A stretch of DNA of 27,287 nucleotides from an uncultured Eggerthellaceae bacterium (GTDB taxonomy: Bacteria > Actinomycetota > Coriobacteriia > Coriobacteriales > Eggerthellaceae). Shown here piece after piece: positions 1 through 8,745 of the stretch. A model generated the notes under the pieces. The model had not been told where the DNA came from. It did not search any database and saw only the letters and a list, made by a program, of their open reading frames with translations. Within the stretch, counting starts at the first letter, position 1, and each line of letters starts with the position of its first letter. Where the stretch lies: contig CALBGP010000027.1 of NCBI GenBank assembly GCA_937892845.1, forward strand, positions 1 to 27,287. Reading direction: 5' to 3'. The position numbers and the translations under genes are program-made.

Positions 1-99
1 AGCAAGAAAGATTATAGGAAAAGTCCCAGTATCCAAAGTGGTCTAACACAACGCATAAAAGGGACGTGAAGAAGTGGGCGACGAGGCGAGGTCGGGTGG

Positions 100-139
100 T
101 TCGGCCAAGGTTGCCGTGGTGGTTTCGACTGTGGCCGAA
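100..139. promoter_or_regulatory. Inverted repeat upstream of the surface-protein promoter
   Basis: TTCGGCCA at 100-107 is matched by TGGCCGAA at 132-139, giving 8-bp arms separated by 24 bp. It lies about 20 bp upstream of the -35 box, where an activator could bind. It could instead be the remnant of a terminator of a gene left of the window, but there is no T-run after it. Confidence 0.3.
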
Positions 140-158
140 ACTTTACTGTCAAGGTGCG

Positions 159-186
159 TTGACCGTTCCTCATCTGCGCCTATAAT
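159..186 (+). promoter_or_regulatory. Sigma-70-type promoter for the surface protein gene
   Basis: TTGACC at 159-164 and a perfect TATAAT at 181-186 are separated by 16 bp. Transcription would start near 193, giving a leader of about 70-90 nt before the surface protein start. This is the closest match to the housekeeping consensus in the window, so the gene is probably well expressed. Confidence 0.7.
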
Positions 187-263
187 GCAAATGCTTGTAC
201 ATATAAGACCCTGGGGTTTGATGGCCGCGCTACGCGGCTCTATGCCGTTCAGGGTGAACTACG

Positions 264-3200
264 ATGTCAGAGAGGACCACAATCATGCAGCAGACATCGC
301 ATCTCTCGCGTGCAGCGCATCTGATGCTTGCAGTCCTGCTGGCCATCGCCATGTGCGTGCCCGTGTACGCATATGCCGATGACCCTGCGGGCGACCAGGC
401 TTCCGATGCCGTTGCAGGCCAGGCTGCGTCGTCGGATGAGGCCGTCGGAAACTCCGACGTTCAGCCTGAATCCGATGCGCCGTCGAGCCGGGAGCCCGCA
501 GCGCAGGCTCCGGATTCTTCCGAACCCGATGCACCCGTTGCTACTCCGGCTGCCGTATCGGCCGTCACCATGCAGCAGGGCGCGGGCGAAGCGAAGGACT
601 ACGATAGCATCGCTTCGGCCTTGGCCGATGTTGCCGACTACGACTACAAGACCAACAAGGAAGCGTACGTCATCATGCTCAACTGGCATGTCGATGAACC
701 CGTGACCATTCCTGCGAACAAGAAGGTCACCATCGACTTGAACGGCAAGCAGTTCAAGACTGCAGATGATGCACTGGTCGTGGAAAGCCGGCTCGCGACT
801 GTGCAGGACAGCCAGGGTGGCGGTCGGATTGAAAGCATGTACGGCACCGCCGTCACTGTCCGTCCTAATGCCAAGCTTGCCGTTTCGGGTGGTCGGATCG
901 TATCTCATACCGCGAGCTACGGCGTCATCAACAACGGCACCCTTACGATGACGGACGGTTCCCTTGGCGGCATCGCCAACAACGGCACCGCAACTATTTC
1001 TGGCGGTACGGTGGAAGGCGGCATTGCGGACATAGCCATCCGCAATGCTGGGAAGCTGACCATCAAGGGCGGTTCCGTATCAAACGGCAGCACCGATCCG
1101 AATTCGCCTGCAATCATTGGCTATCCGTCAAGCTCTTTGACCATCTCAAATGGCCAGATCGGCTCGCCCGGCACGGCAGTTCATGTGACAGATCCGGCGT
1201 CGCTGCAGATTTCCGGCGGTTCCATCTCGGGTGACCAGTGCGGTGTTGACGCAGACGGCGCTGCGAAGGTGGACATCTCCGGCGGTGCTTTGGCGTCTTC
1301 CAACGGCTTCGCCCTGTCCGTCGGCGGCACGGCCGTTGCCACCGTCTCCGGCGGCGACTTCACCAGTGCAGCCGGCTCCAAGGCCATCAATCGCGTTTCG
1401 AATGCCACGGTGACGCTGTCTGGTGGCACCTTTAACGTTGCGTCCGCCGCTGATATCTGCGATTCGCCCGTCTTCGTCGACCGCTACAGCGCAGTTGAAA
1501 GGGACGGCAAGGTGGTTGTCGAGATGACCAGCCCGGCCGCCGTGGTGATTGCCGAGGATGGATCCCAGACTGCTTACGAGACCTTCACCAAGGCCTGCAG
1601 CAACGCCCCTGCGTACAGCACTGTGAAGCTGATGGAGGATGCCGTCCTCGGCAAGTACAGCGCTGAGGTCAAGCAGTACGGCGTGACCGTCGACCTCAAC
1701 GGATTCAGCATCGATGGTACGGCCTACACCGGAAGCAAGGCCGTTTTGACCATGAGCCCGAAGTACGGCAGCAAGCCTGTGGACGGAAAGGACTCCACGC
1801 TGCGCCTCATCAACGGCCAGCCTGCTAGCGGCGGCGTCGTCAAGGGCAAGCTTCCCGTTCAGGGTAATTGCGGCGATTCTCATTACGACGCCCCCCTGTT
1901 CATCGGCGATGAGGTGACCCTCGAGGTCATCGGAGACGGAGTTGCCAAGGTCAAGCTGGATTCTTCGGCGTATCTGGTTTATTCCGACAAGGCCGCAGCG
2001 TATATCGGCAATGGCGGATTCAAGGTTAAGCCGGTTGACGGCGCCGAGCGCATCTACGGCTCATATGCCAGCGCAGCCGGCAATGCCGCCGAAGGCACCG
2101 TGGTCACCATGCTGAACGATTACACGGGCAATGAAACCATCTATTCGGGCAGCAGCGTTGCGACCCTTGATCTGGGCGGACATACGTATACGTACACCGG
2201 CAAGCAGCAGGTGTTCTATGTCAACTACGACAATGCCGGCATCGTGGTTAAGAACGGCGAAGTCGTTGCCACCCAGGCTCTTGACCAGGCCGGCGTCGCC
2301 ATGTATTACAGCAACGGCACGTTCACCATGGACCATGTTGCGATGAGCATTCCCGGCGAATCCTGGGGCATCGGCACCAACGGCACCAAGACCGACAACG
2401 TCATCGCCCTCAAGGATTCCACGCTCAACGTCCCCGATGGCCTGGGCATCTATTTCCCCGGAACGGGATCTGTGACCATCGAGAACTCTGTGATCAATGC
2501 GAAGCATTTCGGCGTTCAGGTATGCGCAGGCGATCTGTTCGTCACCGGCGACAAGACCTCCATCACCGCGACTGGAACGCCGCAGCAGAAGACCGAAGGC
2601 GACGGCCCCATCATCGATGGTGCGGCCGTTTCCATTGTCGAGCGTGAGGGGTATCAGGATCTGGGGACCGTTTCCATCGAAGCGGGTACGTTCAAGTCCG
2701 ACGCCTCCTCCGAAGCGGTGAAGGCTTATGCCTTCAACAGCACCGACAAGGTTGAGGGCGAATGGCCTGAGGCCGGTTCTGTGGTTTCCGTCTCGGGCGG
2801 CACATTCTCCAGCCCCGTAGACGATGCGATCTGCGCCGATGGATTCGGTCCGCAGCAGAATGCAGATGGCAGCTATGGCGTGCATGAGCACACCTTCACC
2901 ATTGCCAAATCGGACGCCGACGGCCATTGGACGGAGTGCGGAGTCTGCGGTGCGATGACCGCCAAACAGAACCATGCTTTCACGGTGGCGGAGCACGACG
3001 CTGAAAGTCACTGGATGAAGTGCGAAGGCTGCGATGCGACAACCGATAAGACGCCTCATGCCTTCACGCTTGCTGAACACGATGCCGACGGCCATTGGAT
3101 GAAGTGCGAAGGCTGCGATGCGGTCACGGAGAAGACCCCCCATGTTTCCGACGCATGGGAATCCGATGCCGAAGGGCACTGGGGCACATGCTCTGAGTGC

Positions 3201-3533
3201 GGTGCAACGATTGGAAAGACCGCCCATGCGTTCGAGTGGGTTGTGGACAAGGAGGCAACCGAAACCGAGCCCGGAAGCAAGCACGAAGAGTGCTCCGTGT
3301 GCGGATTCGCCAAGGATGCCGTTGAGATTCCCGCAATCGGCGGCGGGGCTTCCGGAGATGATTCCGGTTCCACCCAAGGTGGCGGCTCCGCAAGCAAGCC
3401 CGGTTCCGGCCAGGATGGCACCCTTGCGCAGACGGGCGATGTCACCGCTGTGCTGACCGGATCGCTGGTGCTGTTCTCCATCGTTTCTGCGGCGCTGCTG
3501 TTCCTGGCTCGTCGCAAGGTGAGCGACCGCTAG
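264..3533 (+). CDS. Large cell-wall-anchored surface protein with beta-helix-like repeats and CxxC/HW repeats
   Basis: This is a secreted, sortase-anchored protein of 1,089 residues. A signal peptide (hydrophobic core LMLAVLLAIAMCVPVYA) is followed by an Asp/Ser/Pro/Ala-rich linker to about residue 95. Residues about 185-395 carry many short turns of the type SGG-x-(I/V/F), suggesting a right-handed parallel beta-helix, and a second similar stretch spans about 620-850. Residues about 874-1020 hold five units with HW-x2-C-x2-C or similar. The C-terminus has LAQTG at 1054-1058, a membrane segment and RRK, a classic cell-wall sorting signal. Two starts are possible: ATG 264 after AGGGTGA, or ATG 285 after AGAGG. 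The second leaves a more typical signal peptide. The likely role is adhesion or host/glycan contact, but no ligand can be named. The gene is monocistronic, between its own promoter and a strong terminator. Confidence 0.85.
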   Translation: MSERTTIMQQTSHLSRAAHLMLAVLLAIAMCVPVYAYADDPAGDQASDAVAGQAASSDEAVGNSDVQPESDAPSSREPAAQAPDSSEPDAPVATPAAVSAVTMQQGAGEAKDYDSIASALADVADYDYKTNKEAYVIMLNWHVDEPVTIPANKKVTIDLNGKQFKTADDALVVESRLATVQDSQGGGRIESMYGTAVTVRPNAKLAVSGGRIVSHTASYGVINNGTLTMTDGSLGGIANNGTATISGGTVEGGIADIAIRNAGKLTIKGGSVSNGSTDPNSPAIIGYPSSSLTISNGQIGSPGTAVHVTDPASLQISGGSISGDQCGVDADGAAKVDISGGALASSNGFALSVGGTAVATVSGGDFTSAAGSKAINRVSNATVTLSGGTFNVASAADICDSPVFVDRYSAVERDGKVVVEMTSPAAVVIAEDGSQTAYETFTKACSNAPAYSTVKLMEDAVLGKYSAEVKQYGVTVDLNGFSIDGTAYTGSKAVLTMSPKYGSKPVDGKDSTLRLINGQPASGGVVKGKLPVQGNCGDSHYDAPLFIGDEVTLEVIGDGVAKVKLDSSAYLVYSDKAAAYIGNGGFKVKPVDGAERIYGSYASAAGNAAEGTVVTMLNDYTGNETIYSGSSVATLDLGGHTYTYTGKQQVFYVNYDNAGIVVKNGEVVATQALDQAGVAMYYSNGTFTMDHVAMSIPGESWGIGTNGTKTDNVIALKDSTLNVPDGLGIYFPGTGSVTIENSVINAKHFGVQVCAGDLFVTGDKTSITATGTPQQKTEGDGPIIDGAAVSIVEREGYQDLGTVSIEAGTFKSDASSEAVKAYAFNSTDKVEGEWPEAGSVVSVSGGTFSSPVDDAICADGFGPQQNADGSYGVHEHTFTIAKSDADGHWTECGVCGAMTAKQNHAFTVAEHDAESHWMKCEGCDATTDKTPHAFTLAEHDADGHWMKCEGCDAVTEKTPHVSDAWESDAEGHWGTCSECGATIGKTAHAFEWVVDKEATETEPGSKHEECSVCGFAKDAVEIPAIGGGASGDDSGSTQGGGSASKPGSGQDGTLAQTGDVTAVLTGSLVLFSIVSAALLFLARRKVSDR

Positions 3534-3553
3534 CCGTTCGCGCACTCGATGCC

Positions 3554-3590
3554 AAAAAGGGCTGCAGCTTGATGGCTGCAGCCCTTTTCT
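3554..3590. terminator. Bidirectional Rho-independent terminator
   Basis: GGGCTGCAGC (3559-3568) pairs perfectly with GCTGCAGCCC (3575-3584) around a TTGATG loop. Flanking A and T runs extend the stem, so it can work in both directions. It separates the surface protein gene from the convergent aminopeptidase gene. Confidence 0.9.
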
Positions 3591-3657
3591 TATGGTGCGG
3601 TGTCAGATGCTTGAAGCCGGCGTCTGCTCGTGCGGCACAGGGCCCCAGGCTGGAATC

Positions 3658-4908
3658 TCAGAATGCCCAGTTCCCGTTGCGGAAGACGGGCGTGACGGTG
3701 CCGTCGGCGCAGATGCCGTCGATTTCCAGGTCGTCGGTGCCAATCATGAAGTCCACGTGCGCTGCGCTTTTGTTCACGCCGCGCTCCATGAGGTCCTCGG
3801 CCAGCATCTCCACGCCGCCCTCGTAGCAGTCGGGGAACCCCTGGCCCAGCGCTAGGTGGCAAGAGGCGTTTTCGTCAAAGAGCGTGTTGTAGAACAGGAT
3901 GCCCTGATTGCGAATCGGGCTGTCGAAGGGAACAAGCGCTATCTCGCCGAGGCGGCAGGAGTTCTCGTCTGTTTCCACGATGGAGCGCAGAAGCTCTTCT
4001 CCCTGTTCGGCGTGCAGATCGACCACGCGGCCGTCCTTGAAAGTCAGCGAGAATCCATCGATGAGCGAGCCTTGATAGACAAGCGGCATGGAGCTTGCCA
4101 CGGTTCCTTCCGCCCGCATGCGGTCGGGGGATGTGAAGATCTCTTCCGTGGGCATGTTGGGGAAGAACTGGACGCCGCTCGTGGTCGTGTCGCCGCCGCC
4201 GTTCCATATGTGGCCTGCAGGCAGTCCCACTGTGAGGTCGGTGCCCTGGGAGTTGCGGTAGCGCAGTGCGTCGAAGTGCCGGCGGTTCAGCCAGCCGCAG
4301 CGTGCAGCAAATCCGTGACGGTGCTTGTTCCAGGCGGCGATGGCGGCGTCTGCGTCTTCGCCTTCAAGCCTCACCGTGGCGAAGATGGCCTCCCAAAGCT
4401 TTTCGACCGCCTCGTCCTCGGGAAGGTCGGGGAATACCTTGCGTGCCCAAGCAGGGGATGCGGCGCCGGCGATGCACCATACGCAGCGGCCGAAGTCCAT
4501 GGCGTCGTAGAACTCTTTGTAGGCTTCGTGATTCGATCTGACGCGCGCCTTCATCTTGTCGGAGTTGACGCCGGCCATGCCTTCGGGATCATCGGAATCG
4601 ATGGTGAGAATCGCGGCTCCCTTGCGCGCCATGCTATTGTTGAGCGCGGCAAGCCAGCCAGGGGCGGTCTCGAAGACCTCCATGTCGCAGTTCTCGTAAT
4701 GCAGACGCTCGATGGCTTCGTCGCGGAACCAAACCGTCACGTGATGCGACCCTACCTTGTATGCTTCTTCGACGATGAGGCGAACGAGCGGTGCGCTTTC
4801 GATGCCGGCGCGCACGTACAGGTCCTGTCCTTTGCGTAGCGAACATCCGGCTTCGACGATCAGGCGCGCATAGGCGCGCAGGCGGTTTTCGGTGATGTGT
4901 CCGGCCAT
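3658..4908 (-). CDS. M29-family metallo-aminopeptidase (AmpS/PepS-like)
   Basis: A cytoplasmic peptidase of 416 residues, the usual length for family M29, which releases N-terminal amino acids from peptides using a two-metal site. The expected metal ligands are present at family-like spacing: E255 or E256 in PTEEIFTSPD, E322 in LGEIALV, H351 in ENASCHLALG, and H384/D386 in HVDFMIGTD. No signal peptide is seen. The start is well supported: on the minus strand AGAGGAG lies just upstream of the ATG at 4908. The gene is convergent with the surface protein gene and divergent from the NUDIX gene. The likely job is intracellular peptide turnover, consistent with an amino-acid-using anaerobe; substrate preference cannot be read from sequence. 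Confidence 0.92.
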   Translation of the reverse strand: MAGHITENRLRAYARLIVEAGCSLRKGQDLYVRAGIESAPLVRLIVEEAYKVGSHHVTVWFRDEAIERLHYENCDMEVFETAPGWLAALNNSMARKGAAILTIDSDDPEGMAGVNSDKMKARVRSNHEAYKEFYDAMDFGRCVWCIAGAASPAWARKVFPDLPEDEAVEKLWEAIFATVRLEGEDADAAIAAWNKHRHGFAARCGWLNRRHFDALRYRNSQGTDLTVGLPAGHIWNGGGDTTTSGVQFFPNMPTEEIFTSPDRMRAEGTVASSMPLVYQGSLIDGFSLTFKDGRVVDLHAEQGEELLRSIVETDENSCRLGEIALVPFDSPIRNQGILFYNTLFDENASCHLALGQGFPDCYEGGVEMLAEDLMERGVNKSAAHVDFMIGTDDLEIDGICADGTVTPVFRNGNWAF

Positions 4909-5103
4909 GATGGCTCCTCTCTGCCAGAGCGGTGGCTTTTTTCAACAGACAGCGTACGCCAGTCGGTGTTGGGGTTCTGCGTGGTTTGCGGTTTTGTTTC
5001 GCAATCGTCATGGCCCTGTTCGCCCTGCGCTAGACTGGGGGCATGCCCGCGCTGCCGTCGTGCTGCGGACATGATGTCGGATCGATGCGCTGCGAGGTTG
5101 ACC

Positions 5104-5718
5104 ATGGAACTGCCCGAGCTTCTCAATATCGAACAGGTCAGCGATGGCTGGCTGAAGAAATATGAGCTTTCGTATCGCTTGCCCGATGGGCGGGAGTTCA
5201 TGTACGAGGTGGTTTCGCGCAAGGGTCTGGACGAATACCGTGAGGAAGTCATGACTGAAGGCGCTGTGGAACCCCGGGTCGATGCAGTGTGCATCGTGGG
5301 CCACACGGCGGATGATTCGTTCCTGCTCATCAGGGAATTCCGTTTCCCCATGAACCGCATGTGCGTGGCGTTTCCCGCAGGTTTGGTCGATCGCGGAGAG
5401 GATGCAATCGAGGCTGCATCCCGTGAGCTTCTTGAGGAGACCGGATACGATCTGGTGCGCGATGCGCAGGGCAAGCCGGTGAGCGCGTACACCTGCGTCC
5501 AGCCTGGCTTCTCCTCGCTCGGCATGGGTGACGAGAACATTTCCATGGTGTTTGCGGAGGTTGAGCGCGTGGGCAGTCCTCATGCGGAATCCACCGAGTT
5601 CATCGAGTCTTTCGAACTCCCCCGTGCGCAGCTCGGCGAATTTCTGCGGACCAACACCGATCCGCTGTCCATCCGCTGCCAGCTGGTATTGGAGATGCTG
5701 GTCAACAAGCCGTTTTAG
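5104..5718 (+). CDS. NUDIX hydrolase, ADP-ribose pyrophosphatase-like
   Basis: A protein of 204 residues. A complete Nudix box, G-x5-E-x7-RE-x2-EE-x-GY, spans residues 93-115, and the PAGL just before it (91-94) is typical of the ADP-ribose/nucleotide-sugar pyrophosphatase group. These enzymes cleave ADP-ribose or related diphosphates into nucleoside monophosphate and sugar phosphate with Mg2+ held by the box glutamates. The ATG at 5104 is chosen because GAGG at 5094-5097 sits six bases upstream; the open frame extends further upstream but without a better ribosome site. It is the first gene of a plus-strand run with the aminotransferase and the methyltransferase. The exact substrate is an inference from family resemblance. 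Confidence 0.9.
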   Translation: MELPELLNIEQVSDGWLKKYELSYRLPDGREFMYEVVSRKGLDEYREEVMTEGAVEPRVDAVCIVGHTADDSFLLIREFRFPMNRMCVAFPAGLVDRGEDAIEAASRELLEETGYDLVRDAQGKPVSAYTCVQPGFSSLGMGDENISMVFAEVERVGSPHAESTEFIESFELPRAQLGEFLRTNTDPLSIRCQLVLEMLVNKPF

Positions 5719-5784
5719 CTCAGGTCCGCTATCCGTGCGCTTGGTGAATTCGCCGTGCTTGCGCGGCGGTGCGGTCGTTTTGAG

Positions 5785-5793
5785 TGCTATTCT
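5785..5793 (+). promoter_or_regulatory. Extended -10 promoter before the aminotransferase
   Basis: TGC-TATTCT at 5785-5793 is an extended -10 element with no clear -35 box. It lies in the 166-bp gap after the NUDIX gene and would give a leader of about 85 nt for the aminotransferase-methyltransferase pair. Confidence 0.45.
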
Positions 5794-5884
5794 TCATCAA
5801 TCAGAATCCGGGGCTGTCCGCGCGGCTGAGCTGCTGCGCCCCGTCGGCGGCGCCCGACTTACACGAATGAGGATGTGATGCCCT

Positions 5885-7081
5885 GTGATAAACCGCCATA
5901 TGTACGATCTGGGGGCCGAGCCTTCTGCCATCCGCGAGCTGTTCGCCTACGGCATGGCTCGCAAAGCCCAGATCGGCGATGAGAATGTCTTCGACTTCAG
6001 CATCGGCAATCCCAGCGTGCCTGCTCCCGGCAAGGTGCGCGAGACCATCATCCGCTTGATGGACGAAGACCCCACCGCGCTGCACGGCTACACTCCCGCT
6101 CCGGGCGATCCTGCCGTGCGCTCCGCCGTTGCGGACCATATCCGCCGCAACTACGGCATCGACGCACGGCCTGAGCAGGTCTATCTGACCGCCGGAGCCG
6201 CGGCGGGCCTGGCCATTGCCATTGCCGCCATCACGGTTCCGGGCGATCAGGTCATCGTGCCGTCCCCCTTCTTCCCGGAATACCGCACATGGGTGGAGCA
6301 GTCCGGGTGCGAATTGGTGGAAGTCCCTTGCGCCCAGCCGTCGTTCCAGCTTGATGTGGACGCCATCGCGGCGGCTATCACCCCCTCGACCAGCGCGGTC
6401 ATCGTCAATTCTCCGAATAATCCGGTCGGGTCGGTGTATTCGAGGGAGAACTTGGAGGCTTTGGCCGCCATGCTTCGTGAGAAGTCGACAGCGCTCGGAC
6501 GCCAGATCTACATCATCTGCGATGAGCCGTATCGGCAGATCACCTACGGTGCGGAGGTTCCCTATGTGCCCTGCGTCTATCCCGATACCATCGTGTGCTA
6601 TTCGTACTCGAAAAGCCTTTCGCTGCCCGGCGAGAGAATCGGCTACATCTACGTTTCGGATCTGATGGCCAATGCGCGCGAGACTTCGCTTGCCATTGCC
6701 GGCGCTGGCCGAGCGCTGGGCTACATCTGTGCGCCGGTGCTGTTCCAGCGCGTACTGGCGGAATGCATCGACTTGCCTGCGGATGTTGAGGCGTATCGCA
6801 CCAATCGCGAGATTCTGACCAGCGGTCTGGCTGATCTTGGGTATGAATTCGTCCCGCCGGATGGTGCGTTCTATCTGTGGGTGAAGGCGTTGGAGCCTGA
6901 TGCGAAGGCTTTTTCCGAGCGTGCCAAAGCCCATGAGCTTCTGCTTGTTCCCTCCGACAGCTTCGGAGTCGGCGGCTGGGTTCGTGTGAGCTATTGCGTT
7001 TCGCGTAAGGTCATCGAGGACAGCATGCCGGCATTTGCTGCTCTCAAGCGAGAATATGATTTGGAAGGAGCTGGAAACTAG
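5885..7081 (+). CDS. PLP-dependent class I/II aminotransferase
   Basis: A fold-type I aminotransferase of 398 residues, AspB-like. Visible signatures are the substrate loop SPNNPVGS (N179), D213 and Y216 in ICDEPYRQI that contact the cofactor, the Schiff-base lysine K243 in SYSKSLSLPGERIGY, and the substrate carboxylate-binding arginine R367 in GWVRVSY. It would transfer an amino group between an amino acid and a 2-oxo acid in the cytoplasm. Amino-acid specificity cannot be set from sequence. The start is uncertain: GTG 5885 has GAGG 12 bases upstream, while ATG 5900 lacks a good ribosome site. An ATG at 5873 in the same frame is followed at once by a stop. Its stop codon overlaps the start of the downstream methyltransferase by one base, so the two are probably co-translated. 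Confidence 0.93.
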   Translation: MINRHMYDLGAEPSAIRELFAYGMARKAQIGDENVFDFSIGNPSVPAPGKVRETIIRLMDEDPTALHGYTPAPGDPAVRSAVADHIRRNYGIDARPEQVYLTAGAAAGLAIAIAAITVPGDQVIVPSPFFPEYRTWVEQSGCELVEVPCAQPSFQLDVDAIAAAITPSTSAVIVNSPNNPVGSVYSRENLEALAAMLREKSTALGRQIYIICDEPYRQITYGAEVPYVPCVYPDTIVCYSYSKSLSLPGERIGYIYVSDLMANARETSLAIAGAGRALGYICAPVLFQRVLAECIDLPADVEAYRTNREILTSGLADLGYEFVPPDGAFYLWVKALEPDAKAFSERAKAHELLLVPSDSFGVGGWVRVSYCVSRKVIEDSMPAFAALKREYDLEGAGN

Positions 7082-8565
7082 TGGCATCTGAACAGGGAAA
7101 ACCATATCGAAAAGGTCCTCGTCCCGATTCTCGCGGCCAGAAACCCGGCTTCAAGTCCGGATCGAAGGACGGCCGCAAGCCGGGCTTTCGTCGGGACGAC
7201 CGCGGCCCCAAGAAGGATTTCGGTTCCGACGACCGCAGGCCGAAGAGGGACTTCAAGTCCGACGACCGCGGTCCGAAGAGGGACTTCAAGTCCGACAATC
7301 GCGGCCCGAAGCCTGCCCCCAAGCCGAAATCGGGTAAGACGGTGGTTTCCCGATCCGATGCCGCCGTTGCCGGCATGGATCGAAAGCCGTATGGGCATGA
7401 CCTGCGCGGCACGGTGAAGACAGGACGTCCCGGCCAGGGTCGAGACGACGTCGGATTCCGTCGCGATGCCGCATCGCGCCCCGCCAAGCCCAAGGCTTCC
7501 GGAATCAAGCTGCCCGAGCCCGATAAGACCATCATGGTCACCGATATCGATACCGGCATGGAGGTGGCTGTCGCCGTCCGGGATGCCGGCAGCGAGCAGT
7601 TCGCCTCACGCCTCAAGCGCGTTGCGAAGGAACGCCGCAAGTGGGCTCGCAAGGAGGATATCTCCTGCTATCGCGTGTATGATGCGGACCTGCCTGATTT
7701 CGCCGTGGCCATCGACCGTTACGACGGCGAATGGAAAAGCGAAGGCGAATCGTACCTGTGCATAGCGGAGTACGAGGCACCGGGCATGATTGACCCGGTG
7801 AAGGTTGCGTCCCGTTTCGCGGACGTCGTTGCCATTGCTCCCGTCGTGTTGGGCATTCCCGCTGATCACGTCTTCACCAAGACGCGCCGACGCGAGAAGG
7901 GCGGCGGACAATATACCGACCAGCAGAAGAGCAACTTTGTGGTCTACACGCAGGAAGCCGGCAATGTTTTGCAGATCGACCTGGGCGGATATCTGGACAC
8001 GGGCATCTTCTTGGACCACCGCGTGACACGCGGCATGGTGGGCGAGATGGCTGAGGGCAAGAAGTTCCTCAACCTGTTCTCCTATACGGGCACCTGCACG
8101 GTCCATGCTGCTGTGGGCGGCGCGCTGTCCACCACAACCGTGGACCTGTCGCAGACCTATCTGAATTGGGCGAAACGCAATATGGAGCTCAATGGCTGCA
8201 CCGGTCCGGAGCATCGCTATGTACGTGCCGATGTGCTGCAGTGGATGGTTGCGGAGTGCGAAACCGAAAACCGTTACGATCTGATCTTCGTCGATCCGCC
8301 CACGTTCTCGAATTCGAAGGCTATGGGACGCGACACGTGGAGCGTGCAGCGCGATCACGTCAGGTTGCTGACGCACGTTGCCCGTCTGCTTGAGCCCGAA
8401 GGGTGTGCGGTTTTCAGCTGCAACCTGCGTGGATTCAAGCCCGATGTGGAGGAGCTGGCGAAGGCAGGTGTGGTGCTGGAGGATATCACCGAACAGACCA
8501 TTCCGCATGATTTCGAGCGCAATCCCAAGATTCACAAGTGCTACATCGTCAAACGTCTGTTCTAG
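7081..8565 (+). CDS. RlmK-like class I SAM-dependent 23S rRNA methyltransferase with basic repetitive N-terminal tail
   Basis: The C-terminal 350 residues match the RlmK half of E. coli RlmKL, which makes m7G2069 in 23S rRNA. Seen here are NLFSYTGT (331-338, SAM-binding), the acidic end of beta-2 near VDLSQ (354-358), and DPPTFSNSK (405-413), the catalytic-loop motif characteristic of this group. Residues 1 to about 140 are very rich in Lys, Arg, Gly, Asp and Pro, with 11-residue repeats DDRGPKRDFKS; this tail is probably disordered and binds rRNA. The GTG at 7081 shares its G with the TAG stop of the aminotransferase, and AAGGAG at 7065-7070 is a strong ribosome site. The RlmL half (m2G2445) is absent, so this is a stand-alone RlmK. 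Target position is inferred from the family. Confidence 0.88.
   Translation: MASEQGKPYRKGPRPDSRGQKPGFKSGSKDGRKPGFRRDDRGPKKDFGSDDRRPKRDFKSDDRGPKRDFKSDNRGPKPAPKPKSGKTVVSRSDAAVAGMDRKPYGHDLRGTVKTGRPGQGRDDVGFRRDAASRPAKPKASGIKLPEPDKTIMVTDIDTGMEVAVAVRDAGSEQFASRLKRVAKERRKWARKEDISCYRVYDADLPDFAVAIDRYDGEWKSEGESYLCIAEYEAPGMIDPVKVASRFADVVAIAPVVLGIPADHVFTKTRRREKGGGQYTDQQKSNFVVYTQEAGNVLQIDLGGYLDTGIFLDHRVTRGMVGEMAEGKKFLNLFSYTGTCTVHAAVGGALSTTTVDLSQTYLNWAKRNMELNGCTGPEHRYVRADVLQWMVAECETENRYDLIFVDPPTFSNSKAMGRDTWSVQRDHVRLLTHVARLLEPEGCAVFSCNLRGFKPDVEELAKAGVVLEDITEQTIPHDFERNPKIHKCYIVKRLF
7195..7311 (+). repeat. 33-bp in-frame tandem repeat in the methyltransferase tail
   Basis: Three full 33-bp units start at 7195, 7228 and 7261, with a partial fourth from 7294. 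The second and third are nearly identical. Each encodes 11 residues of the form DDRGPK+DFKS, so copy-number change would keep the frame and alter only the length of the basic tail. Confidence 0.85.
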
Positions 8566-8691
8566 GCTAGGCGTCGGCGTGGTGAATCCGCGTCTCTTTG
8601 CGGTGCTGCCCGGTGGCGAGTTGCCGTCCGACAGCGCGTTGCCGGGTGGTGAGGATGCCGCCTGGCGCAGGACCGCCCGTGGGCGGGCATC

Positions 8692-8724
8692 AAAAAAGCT
8701 CGGACTGTCCAGTCCGAGCTTTTT
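8692..8724. terminator. Bidirectional Rho-independent terminator
   Basis: AGCTCGGACT (8697-8706) pairs with AGTCCGAGCT (8711-8720) around GTCC, flanked by an A-run and a T-run. It ends the methyltransferase transcript and, read from the other side, that of the SDR gene. A small CCGCC/GGCGG hairpin lies just upstream near 8672-8686. Confidence 0.9.
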
Positions 8725-8745
8725 GCTTGATGCGAGGTTTTGGCG

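Larger units (their letters stand above)
1..263 (+). other. Upstream intergenic region of the surface protein gene
   Basis: No gene is supported here. A short plus-strand frame starting at 74 runs into the surface protein gene and has neither a good ribosome site nor a recognisable product. The only clear signals are an inverted repeat at 100-139 and a near-consensus promoter at 159-186. Confidence 0.6.

Noticed and set aside
2061..3545. Long minus-strand open frame (494 codons) opposite the surface protein gene
   Set aside because: It mirrors the plus-strand gene, has no ribosome site or recognisable product, and its composition is that of an antisense frame in GC-rich DNA.
5801..7105. Minus-strand open frame of 434 codons opposite the aminotransferase
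   Set aside because: It overlaps a well-supported PLP enzyme and shows no domain of its own.
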